From assembly GCA_031270205.1 (NCBI GenBank), contig JAISYA010000133.1, positions 1 to 9,108 on the forward strand: DNA of 9,108 nt. Direction: 5' to 3'. The notes beneath the pieces are model-generated. The model was not told the DNA's origin. It searched no databases and was given only the letters and a program-made list of their open reading frames with translations. This DNA is from Treponema sp. Its GTDB lineage: Bacteria > Spirochaetota > Spirochaetia > Treponematales > Breznakiellaceae. Positions 1 to 7,100 of this stretch are shown here, in pieces (the first letter of the stretch is position 1; every line of letters begins with the position of its first letter). Both the position numbers and the translations under genes were made by a program.

Positions 1-2
1 TG

Positions 3-434
3 AACACCCGGGCCGTCAAATACGCCATCCTCTTTTTAGCCGTCCCCTTCCTCACCCTGTTTCTCCTGGAAATCTTCGCCAAAACCCGGATACACCCCGT
101 CCCCTACCTCCTCTCCGGCGTCGGCAACGCGGTGTTTTACCTCCTGCTCCTCTCCCTCTCCGAGCAGATCCCCTTTTTCACCGCCTACCTCATCGCCGCC
201 CTGGCGGTAACAGCCATGATGACCCTCTACTCCCGTTCCCTGCTCCCCTCCTGGAACAAAAGCGGGCACATGGGCCTCACCGTCAGCATCTCCTACGTGC
301 TGCTCTACGCCGTGCTGAACGCCGAATCCTACGCCCTGCTCATCGGCTCCGTGGGGACCTTTGCGGTCCTGGCGCTGATCATGTTCCTTACCCGCAAACT
401 GGACTGGTATCAGGGAGAGGGGGTTAAGCGTTAA
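3..434 (+). CDS. creD: CreD-family inner-membrane protein, C-terminal part (5' truncated by window edge)
   Basis: The reading frame is open from base 3 to the TAA at 432-434 (143 visible residues), so the start lies upstream of the window; full-length CreD is about 450 residues. The visible part is almost wholly hydrophobic, with about five membrane segments (roughly residues 6-25, 34-51, 57-76, 88-104 and 107-126). It carries signatures I recognise from the CreD family: RAVKYAILF near the left edge, HPVPYLLSGVGNAVFYLLLL, SLSEQIPFFTAYLIAALAV, and a final LTRKLDWY. In Escherichia coli, creD is a target of the CreBC two-component system, and its overproduction affects the envelope and colicin tolerance; the biochemical activity is unknown. 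Here it sits directly before a response regulator and a kinase, probably in one transcript. The match is to the family only; the neighbouring two-component genes are not obvious CreB/CreC orthologues. Confidence 0.9.
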   Translation, partial: NTRAVKYAILFLAVPFLTLFLLEIFAKTRIHPVPYLLSGVGNAVFYLLLLSLSEQIPFFTAYLIAALAVTAMMTLYSRSLLPSWNKSGHMGLTVSISYVLLYAVLNAESYALLIGSVGTFAVLALIMFLTRKLDWYQGEGVKR

Positions 435-454
435 GGGTGGAGGGTAACAAACCT

Positions 455-1126
455 GTGGTCAACATACTGGTTGTAGAGGACGATGAAAAACTGAACCGCA
501 TAGTCTGTGCCCGCCTTGCCGAACAGGGCTACCGGGCCATCGGCTGCCTTTCGGCAATGGAAGCCTTTGACCGCATGATAGACAACATCATCGACCTTAT
601 CATTTCCGATATTATGATGCCCGAAGTGGACGGGTTCAAGTTCGCCTCTATGGTGCGGGAACAGAACAAATTGATCCCCATCCTTTTTGTTACCGCCAGG
701 GACGATATTTCCTCAAAACAGAAAGGCTTCCGTATCGGCATTGACGATTATATGGTCAAGCCCGCGGACCTGGACGAACTGGCGCTGCGGGTCGGGGCGC
801 TCCTGCGGCGGGCGAATATCGTCAACGAAAAGAAACTTACCGCCGGGAGCCTGGTCCTCAACGCCGATGAAATGACAGCGACAGTGGCGGGAGAGGAAAT
901 ACCCCTTACGGTAAGGGAATTCAACGTATTGTGGAAGCTCCTGTCCCATCCCAAAAAGACCTTTACCCGGAACCAGCTTATGGATGATTTTTGGGGAACG
1001 GAAAGCGAAAGCAGCTCCCGGACGGTGGACGTGTATATTGCCAAGCTGCGGGACAAATTCGCCGCCTGCAGGGATTTTGAGATAGTAACGGTACACGGGC
1101 TGGGCTATAAGGCGGTTCTCAGGTGA
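455..1126 (+). CDS. OmpR/PhoB-family DNA-binding response regulator
   Basis: A two-domain cytoplasmic transcription factor of about 223 residues, activated by phosphorylation from the partner kinase. Numbered from the GTG at 455, the receiver domain shows the acidic pocket E8-D9-D10, phospho-acceptor D52 in SDIMMPEVDG, T80 in FVTARDD and K102 in DDYMVKP. The winged-helix domain starts near residue 130 and has PLTVREFNVLWKLL, the recognition-helix region SRTVDVYIAKLRDKF and a terminal wing VHGLGYKAV. A GTG at 437 in the same frame, 2 bases after the creD stop, would add six residues. I prefer 455 because GGAGGG at 439-444 lies 10 bases before it and because the numbering then fits PhoB (D54, K105). 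The last codons overlap the kinase start (GTGA, 1123-1126), indicating coupled translation. The 11-bp repeats at 2257-2294 are its most likely local target (inference). Confidence 0.94.
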   Translation: MVNILVVEDDEKLNRIVCARLAEQGYRAIGCLSAMEAFDRMIDNIIDLIISDIMMPEVDGFKFASMVREQNKLIPILFVTARDDISSKQKGFRIGIDDYMVKPADLDELALRVGALLRRANIVNEKKLTAGSLVLNADEMTATVAGEEIPLTVREFNVLWKLLSHPKKTFTRNQLMDDFWGTESESSSRTVDVYIAKLRDKFAACRDFEIVTVHGLGYKAVLR

Positions 1127-2235
1127 AAAGCAAAACTGAATCAAAATCCCGGCTTAATTTTATTTTCAGAAAAAAAGACAGCCGCGTAAACGCCGGTTAT
1201 ATGTCGATAAAGCAATATTTTTTGTTGTTCTTTGCGGAGGCGGCGATAAACGGGTTTCACATGGTAATTTTTCAGACATTCGTAAGACTAGGCATGATAG
1301 AGACCAATGTTCAGTTTGTAATAAATATTCTTATGGGCTATATGCTTGGCGCTTCCGCGCTGCTCATGCTCCTTACCGCGGCGGTGCGCCATGTGTCATG
1401 GAACCGCCCCATGCGGCGCATGAGCGAGGCGGCGCGGAACATAGCGCGGGGGGATTTTTCGGTAAGAATAGCGCCGTTCCGCAAGGACGGGAAAAAGGAT
1501 TTTGTGGAGGTAATGGTTGATGATTTCAATACCATGGCGGGGGAACTTGAAAGCATTGAAATGCTGAAAAACGACTTTATCGCCACTGTGTCCCACGAAA
1601 TCAAGACGCCCCTTGCGGTTATCCAGAATTACGCCACGGCCCTTCAAAGTAATACCCTGGGGCCGGAGGAGCGGAGCGAATATATCAAAACCATTATTGC
1701 GTCGTCTCAAAAACTCTCCGGCCTGGTATCCAATATCCTCAAATTAAACAAACTGGAACATCAGGAAATACCGCCCGCCGCCGTTCCCTTTGACGTAAGC
1801 GAACAGCTCCGCCGCTGTGCCCTGGCCTTTGAAGATCTCTGGGAGCGGAAAAACATCAAGTTTGACGCCGATTTGGAGGAGGCTGTTGTTTGTTATGATG
1901 AAAGTATGCTGGAAATCGTATGGGATAACCTTATTGCCAACGCCGTCAAATTTACCGCCCCCGGCGGCTCCATCTCCCTAACGCTGAAAAAATCGGCGGG
2001 TTTTGCGGTGGCGCTGATAAGCGACTCAGGCTGCGGCATGGACGAGGAGACCCAAAAACATATATTCGACAAGTTTTATCAGGGAGACAGCTCCCGTTCG
2101 CAGGAAGGCAACGGCCTGGGGCTTGCCCTGGTGAAAAAGGCGCTTGATATTACCGGCGCAAAGATAAGCGTTACGAGCAAGGCCGGGCAAGGCGCCAGCT
2201 TTTCGGTCCGGCTGAAAATAGCGGAAAACGCCTAA
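1123..2235 (+). CDS. Membrane sensor histidine kinase with a minimal extracytoplasmic loop
   Basis: A 370-residue kinase expected to autophosphorylate and pass phosphate to the regulator encoded just upstream. In order: a basic cytoplasmic N-terminus (1-25); a first membrane segment about 31-54; a very short loop; a second segment about 65-88; a HAMP linker around RPMRRMSEAARNIARGDFSV; an H-box VSHEIKTPLAV with H158; an N-box DNLIANAVKF (N269, N273); a G1 box DSGCGMD (D301); an F-box FDKFYQGD; and a G2 box GNGLGLALVK (from G329). All catalytic motifs look intact. The loop of about 10 residues suggests the intramembrane-sensing type, which reads a signal in or at the membrane rather than through a periplasmic sensor domain. 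The GTG start overlaps the regulator's stop, with a weak AAGGCGG 7 bases before it; ATG at 1201 is an alternative but would shorten the N-terminus. The ligand is unknown. Confidence 0.95.
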   Translation: MKSKTESKSRLNFIFRKKDSRVNAGYMSIKQYFLLFFAEAAINGFHMVIFQTFVRLGMIETNVQFVINILMGYMLGASALLMLLTAAVRHVSWNRPMRRMSEAARNIARGDFSVRIAPFRKDGKKDFVEVMVDDFNTMAGELESIEMLKNDFIATVSHEIKTPLAVIQNYATALQSNTLGPEERSEYIKTIIASSQKLSGLVSNILKLNKLEHQEIPPAAVPFDVSEQLRRCALAFEDLWERKNIKFDADLEEAVVCYDESMLEIVWDNLIANAVKFTAPGGSISLTLKKSAGFAVALISDSGCGMDEETQKHIFDKFYQGDSSRSQEGNGLGLALVKKALDITGAKISVTSKAGQGASFSVRLKIAENA

Positions 2236-2256
2236 AATCGTCAAAATCGCTCAAAT

Positions 2257-2294
2257 TTAACATTTCATTAACAATTCCTTAACATTTTGGAACA
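2257..2294 (+). promoter_or_regulatory. Three (perhaps four) 11-bp direct repeats: probable response-regulator box
   Basis: TTAACA occurs at 2257-2262, 2268-2273 and 2279-2284, exactly 11 bp apart; a degenerate GGAACA follows at 2289-2294, one base out of register. The full 11-mers TTAACATTTCA, TTAACAATTCC and TTAACATTTTG agree at 8 or 9 of 11 positions in each pair. OmpR/PhoB-family regulators bind tandem direct repeats with this pitch (pho box, and the E. coli cre tag TTCAC-N6-TTCAC). Here the unit reads TTAAC-N6-TTAAC-N6-TTAAC, only 22 bp after the kinase stop codon and upstream of the barrel gene. That the neighbouring regulator binds it is inference. Confidence 0.72.
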
Positions 2295-2311
2295 TTGGGG
2301 GGGCATATTTT
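2279..2311 (+). promoter_or_regulatory. Candidate promoter for the leader ORF and outer-membrane barrel gene
   Basis: The third repeat TTAACA (2279-2284) is one base from the -35 consensus TTGACA. Possible -10 elements are CATATT (2304-2309) or TATTTT (2306-2311), giving a spacer of 19 bp or more, longer than the ideal 17. A weak core with a regulator box covering the -35 region is typical of class II promoters activated by PhoB-type proteins. A run of seven G (2297-2303) lies within the spacer. The transcription start cannot be fixed from sequence alone. Confidence 0.45.
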
Positions 2312-2327
2312 TATTACGGAGGTTTTT

Positions 2328-2363
2328 ATGAAGATTTTACGGAAATTGCCGTGCCTCAAATGA
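2328..2363 (+). CDS. Putative 11-codon leader ORF coupled to the barrel gene
   Basis: ATG at 2328 has the best ribosome binding site of this gene region, GGAGG at 2318-2322 with a 5-base spacer, but its frame encodes only MKILRKLPCLK before the TGA at 2361-2363. That stop overlaps the ATG of the barrel protein (ATGA, 2360-2363), so ribosomes ending here could restart on it. The peptide has no run of a single amino acid of the kind used in classic attenuators. Alternative: the ATG is the original start and a small indel has split an N-terminal extension from the signal peptide. No function is claimed. Confidence 0.45.
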   Translation: MKILRKLPCLK

Positions 2364-2911
2364 AACGGCTAACGGCGCTTCTTGTGCCGCTGTTTTTTAT
2401 GGCTCCTTTGGCTCATGGGGAGACCGATATTGATCATCTATATTCCCTTGATTTGGCGTATTCGGCAACAGGGCTCATGAATCAGGGCTGGGGCATAGGG
2501 TTAAGCTACGAGGAAAAAATATTCAGATTTCTATCCGTAAAAGGAACTTTTGGACACATGACATTCCTGACCGGAATCGAAGATGTGTATTGCACCTCGG
2601 TCAATATATCGCTATTTGTAAATTATTATCCCTTTGGAAACGGTCTGGATAAACTATACATCGGCTTGGGCAATGGCTGTGATTTTATGAACTACTTTGG
2701 CGACGGAGAAGTGCCGTCCAATGCGGAAGATAGTCTGATATCCATTATTCCAAGGGCAGGGTGGAAATTTAAGCCCACAAAATATTTTGCAATAGATGTA
2801 GTCACCGGATACAAATTTGTGGTTGTTGACGCATACAATTACCATAAAATAAAAAATTATACAAATGCCGGCCCCCAATTCGGGCTTGGTTTTAGGATAT
2901 TATTTATTTAG
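2360..2911 (+). CDS. Small outer-membrane beta-barrel protein (predicted 8 strands)
   Basis: I do not recognise a named family. From ATG 2360 the protein has 183 residues: a signal peptide MKRLTALLVPLFFMAPLAHG, then about 163 residues made of alternating polar/hydrophobic, aromatic- and glycine-rich segments. I count eight likely strands, ending in the amphipathic FGLGFRILFI beside the TAG stop, as expected for a barrel inserted by the BAM machinery. Size and strand count resemble OmpX/OmpW-like or OmpA-domain barrels. Two cysteines (in VYCTSV and GNGCDF) are present. A GTG at 2351 in the same frame would add three residues; I prefer 2360 because it begins a classic signal peptide and overlaps the leader stop. 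The coding sequence is AT-rich compared with its neighbours (34% GC at 2761-2880). It lies between the two-component genes and the efflux operon, suggesting a regulated envelope protein; a role in transport is not shown. Confidence 0.72.
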   Translation: MKRLTALLVPLFFMAPLAHGETDIDHLYSLDLAYSATGLMNQGWGIGLSYEEKIFRFLSVKGTFGHMTFLTGIEDVYCTSVNISLFVNYYPFGNGLDKLYIGLGNGCDFMNYFGDGEVPSNAEDSLISIIPRAGWKFKPTKYFAIDVVTGYKFVVVDAYNYHKIKNYTNAGPQFGLGFRILFI

Positions 2912-2920
2912 ATAAAAAAA

Positions 2921-2941
2921 GCAAAATGCAGAGCATTTTGC
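2921..2941. terminator. Perfect 9-bp hairpin after the barrel gene (terminator candidate, odd polarity)
   Basis: GCAAAATGC, a 3-base loop AGA, then GCATTTTGC, starting 9 bases after the TAG stop. A run of seven A directly precedes it, while no T-run follows it on the + strand. It would therefore look like a standard intrinsic terminator only for transcription on the - strand, where no gene is seen. On the + strand it may still act as an RNA 3'-end stabiliser or a weak terminator for the barrel gene. Confidence 0.45.
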
Positions 2942-2947
2942 AAGGAC

Positions 2948-2978
2948 TTGTTCAATAACCAACCGGGTTATTGAACAA
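2948..2978. repeat. Perfect 13-bp inverted repeat between barrel gene and efflux operon
   Basis: TTGTTCAATAACC and GGTTATTGAACAA are exact inverse copies around a 5-base loop AACCG. The segment follows the 2921-2941 hairpin by six bases and ends 46 bases before the adaptor start. The downstream bases (2979-2997) are T-rich but lack a clean T-run, so it is not a textbook terminator. It could be an operon-internal processing hairpin, a regulator operator, or one copy of a dispersed REP-like element. Confidence 0.6.
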
Positions 2979-3024
2979 ATTCATTGTTCTTTGGGGAACA
3001 CAGCAACAATTTTTGGAGGACAGT

Positions 3025-4107
3025 ATGTCAAAGCGTATGTTTTTTGCGGCCCTTATCGCCGCGGCCCTGGTATCGGCCGTCTCCTGCGCCGGTAAACCCG
3101 AAGCCGGAACCGCCCTCCCGCAGGCGGCCGGCATGGAAACCCTGTATGCCGAAAACGGGTATCCGGTCGGCGTCCGCGCTTTAAAGGCGGAGGAATTTTC
3201 GGTGTGCCTCAAGTACCCCACGGTGTTACAGGCCCAGTCGGAATCTACCGCCTACGCTTCCATAAGCGATGTGGTGCGGAAAATCAACGTCAAGGTTGGG
3301 GACCGGGTAGAACGGGATCAGGTCATCCTTTCGTTCTCCCAGGACAATCAGGCTTTTGAGCAGGCGCGGCTGTCCTATGAAAACGCCCGGCGGACATACG
3401 AGCGGAGCAGCGCCCTTTTTGCCGCCGCCGATATTTCCCGCCAGGAATTTGAGGCCCTGCGGACCCAGCACGAGATCGCCCGCACGGCTTTCGAGGCGGC
3501 TTCCGGCATGATCAATGTGAAATCGCCTATCGCCGGAACCCTTACCCGCCTGGACGTGCATAGCACGGAAAACGTGCGGCCCGGAACGCCGCTTTTTACC
3601 GTGGCCGGAACAAGCGGTTTTGAAACCCGTTTTTATGTGGGCGCCGATGAAATCGACCGGGTGACTATCGGGGCGCGGGTTTACATCGGTAATCCCGAAC
3701 AGAATATTGAAGGCCGGATCAGCCAGGTGTCCCTGATGATGGACAGCGCGAAACAGGCTTTTCCGGTAAGCGCCTGTTTTGACGTGAACGGCGGGAACAG
3801 CGTTTCTGCCCGCAGCCTGGTGAGCGGCATGGGTGTCGATGTGGCGGTGGAAACCTACCACAACAACAAAGCCCTGACGCTTTCCCGCGCCGAAATGGTG
3901 AGAACCGGCGCGGGGTACACCGCGTTTATTGCCGATGACGGTGTGGCAAAACAGGTCGCGGTAGAACTGGGGGAAGCAAACGGCCTGCGCTATGAGATAA
4001 GCGCCGGGCTTAAGGAAGGAGACCTGCTCATCTACGAAGGCCAGCATCGGCTTGAAGGGGGTATGCGCCTCAATACGGCAACGCTTTTGGCGGACGCGGG
4101 AAAATAA
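3025..4107 (+). CDS. RND efflux periplasmic adaptor (membrane-fusion lipoprotein)
   Basis: This 360-residue protein of the HlyD/AcrA type should bridge the permease and the outer-membrane channel. Start ATG 3025 has GGAGGA at 3015-3020; the frame runs open further upstream, through the hairpin region, but without a credible start. The signal peptide MSKRMFFAALIAAALVSAVSC places a cysteine at position 21 with a loose lipobox (AVSC), so it is probably a lipoprotein; lipid attachment is inferred. Domains: first half of the lipoyl domain about 70-108 (RKINVKVGDRVERDQVIL), a short alpha-hairpin about 109-168, second lipoyl half from SPIAGTLTRL (170), a beta-barrel about 199-280, and a membrane-proximal domain ending EGQHRLEGGMRL. 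The hairpin is shorter than AcrA's. The TAA is 12 bases before the permease ATG, so the two are co-transcribed. Substrate cannot be read from the sequence. Confidence 0.93.
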   Translation: MSKRMFFAALIAAALVSAVSCAGKPEAGTALPQAAGMETLYAENGYPVGVRALKAEEFSVCLKYPTVLQAQSESTAYASISDVVRKINVKVGDRVERDQVILSFSQDNQAFEQARLSYENARRTYERSSALFAAADISRQEFEALRTQHEIARTAFEAASGMINVKSPIAGTLTRLDVHSTENVRPGTPLFTVAGTSGFETRFYVGADEIDRVTIGARVYIGNPEQNIEGRISQVSLMMDSAKQAFPVSACFDVNGGNSVSARSLVSGMGVDVAVETYHNNKALTLSRAEMVRTGAGYTAFIADDGVAKQVAVELGEANGLRYEISAGLKEGDLLIYEGQHRLEGGMRLNTATLLADAGK

Positions 4108-4119
4108 CGGAAACCTGCT

Positions 4120-7100
4120 ATGAACATCATAGATATTGCCATTAAAAGGCCGGTAACCGTTGTCATGGGCGCCCTGGCGCTGGCGATGTTCGGCCTCCTT
4201 GCCTACTGCTCCCTGCCGGTAAGCCTGCTCCCGGAAACAAAAATAGCGGTAGTAACCGTGCAGACTGTGTATCCGGGGGCCGGCCCGCAGATAGTCGAAA
4301 GCCAGCTTACCAAACGGATTGAGGACGAGGTTTTTTCCCTAGCGGATGTGGATTCTCTCGCCTCTTATTCGATGGACAGCATTTCAATCATTACCGTTAC
4401 GTTCCGGGACGGGAAAGACGAAAATCTCGCCATCCAGGAGGTGAAGGACAAGGTTGACGCCATTCTGCCGGAACTCCCCGATGCCGTGGAGAAACCCGCG
4501 ATCTCCAAGATCGATGTGGCCGCTTCCATTCCGATTATGAACATTGTCCTTGAGGGCGGCATGGACAGCACGGAACTCTACACCCTCGGCTCCACCGTGG
4601 TGCATGACGCGCTTTCCCAAATTAGCGGTGTCGGCAGCGTGGAAATTTCGGGAGGCCAGAAGCGGGAAATACGGGTAAACCTTGACCGCGCCGCCGCATA
4701 CAAACGCTTCCTCCCGGTGGAACAGGTTGCCGCAATCCTGGCACAGGCCAACGTCGAACTCCCCGGCGGGAACATCGGCCTGGAAGGGGAGGATATACCG
4801 GTCCGTTTCCGGGGCGAGTTCACATCCCTTGAAGAAATCGGCGACCTCGACATACCCACCTCCGCGGGGCTGTTCAAACTCCGGCAGCTCGGCACGATTG
4901 AGGATACCCACATCGCGGTCCGGGAGCGGACCATACTGCGGGACAAAGCGGCGGGGACCCGGAACGAGGGGGCCCTGCTTATCCGGATAATGAAGAACCC
5001 CAGCGCAAACACTATCGCTGTGGTGGATGCCGTCATGAAACAGATCCCCCGCATTGAGGCCGAAGCGGGGGGCGGTGTCAGGCTTGCCGTGTTGCGGGAG
5101 GACGCGGGTTTTATCCGCGATTCGGTGAACGATACGTTTAGCAATCTGATCATAGGCATTGTGCTGACGGGCCTGGTGATACTGCTCTTTCTCCACGATC
5201 TCCGCTCAACCTTTATCATCTCCCTGTCCATGCCCTTTTCGATTATCGCTACTTTTTTCGTCATGCAGTTGCTGAACATCAGTGTCAATGTGCTTTCCCT
5301 GATGGGCCTTTCCTGCGCGGTGGGAACTTTGGTGGCAAATTCCGTGGTGGCGCTGGAAAACATCTTCCGTTACAAAAACAAGGGCTTTTCACGGACAGAA
5401 TCCGCGGCGCGGGGCACAAAAGAAGTGATGATGGCGGTCATCGCCTCTACCCTGACCAATGTGGTAGTCTTTGTGCCCCTGGGCGGCATGGGGGGCGCCA
5501 TGGGGCAGATAATCAGCCACTTTGCCTATACGGTGGTTATTTCCACGGCGTTTTCCATCGTGGCGTCTTTCGTGCTTACGCCCTTCCTTGCTTCCCGGAT
5601 TCTTCCGGAAAAAGTCCGGCGGCCAGGCCATATCGGCAGGGCATTGGACGGCCTGTTCAACAAAACGGAGCGCCTCTATGCGGCTTCCCTTGCCGTCATG
5701 CTCAAGCGGAAATGGCGGAGCGCCCTTGTGGTTATCGCCGTTGGCGTAGTTTTTATTGTTTCCATGAGGGCCTTCACGTCTATACCGATGGAGCTGGTCC
5801 CCAAAAGCGACGGCGGGAAAATCCAGCTTGACGTGGAACTGCCCCAGGGGAGCGATCTTGACAAGACCGCGGCTGTCCTTGTGTTTATCGAGGAACGCCT
5901 CGTGGAATATCCGGAAGTCAAAACCATTCTTACCACCCTGGGAAAAATGGGCGCTATGGATAGGGATGTGAGCGTTGCCCGCATGGAAGTATCCCTGGTT
6001 CCCAAAACAGAACGCTCCCTGAGCAACAGCGATCTGGCGTCGTTGTTTACGCGGAATCTTTCGGATATTCCCGGCGCGGATATACGGGTCACCGCCCCTT
6101 CTGAACTGGTGATTGCCCAGGGCGCTCCGGTGGACCTCAAACTCCGGGGGCCGGACACCTTGGCGCTACAGGAATTGGGCGGGCAGATTAAACGGCGCTT
6201 ACAATCGGCGCCGGGCATTATGAACGTGAACAGCAACATGAAGGCGGGAAAAAGTGAACTGGTGTTTGAACCCCGCAGAAAACAGATATCCTCCGATGGC
6301 ATTACCGTACAGACTGTCGCCCTTGCCCTCCGTTCCGCTGTTGACGGCATGGCCGGCACGGTGTACCGGGAAAACGATGAGGAATATGACATCCGGGTCA
6401 AAATTGAAGATTCGGCCCTCCGGGATATTGAAGACTTAAAAAATATTCCTGTGGCAAGCCCTGTGGGTATTTTTCCCCTTTCCCGCTACGCGGATATGCG
6501 TTTCGCAAGCGGCTACAACATGATCATGCGCCTCGATAAACAGAGGACCGCGAATATTACCGCCGAATTGCTCCCCGGCTATGCCCAGGGCCCCGTCCTT
6601 GCCGATGTTATGCAGGCGGCGGCGGAAATTGAGCTGCCGGAAGGGTACAGCATACGGCAGGCCGGGCTTTCCGAAGCTATGGAAGAATCAAACCTATCCA
6701 TGGCCGTAGTTTTCCTTACCGCCATCATCCTGGTGTATATGCTCCTGGCGGCGATTCTCGAAAGCCCGCTCCAGCCGGTATTCATCCTGTCAACCATTCC
6801 GCTCTCCCTCATTGGCGTGGTGGCGGGCTGCCTCCTTTTCGGCACGGTGCTCAACAATATCGCCATGATAGGCATCGTCATGCTTGTCGGTGTCGTGGTA
6901 AACAACGCGATACTGATGCTCGATTATTACAACCAACTGAAACGGGAAGGGCTGGGCGCGACAGAAGCCCTGCTCAAGGCTTGTCCCACGAAACTGAAAG
7001 CCATCCTGATGAGCAATATCGCCATCATCCTGGGCATGATACCAATGGCCCTGGGCATCGGAGCGTCCCTGGCGGAAATGCGTCAGCCCATGGGCATCAT

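Noticed and set aside
423..435. Tandem GTTAAG at the end of creD as a regulator box
   Set aside because: The two copies are 7 bp or less apart, lie within coding sequence and do not fit the 11-bp pitch.
2971..3024. Extending the adaptor upstream to a TTG at 2971
   Set aside because: It would start inside the 13-bp inverted repeat, has no ribosome site and would place 18 polar residues before a normal lipoprotein signal peptide; ATG 3025 has GGAGGA at the right distance.
3226..5363. Long open frames on the - strand opposite the adaptor and permease (for example 3226-4047, 4384-5196, 4578-5363)
   Set aside because: They lie opposite clearly conserved genes, have arginine/proline/histidine-rich low-complexity translations with no recognisable domain, and are explained by GC-rich codon bias.
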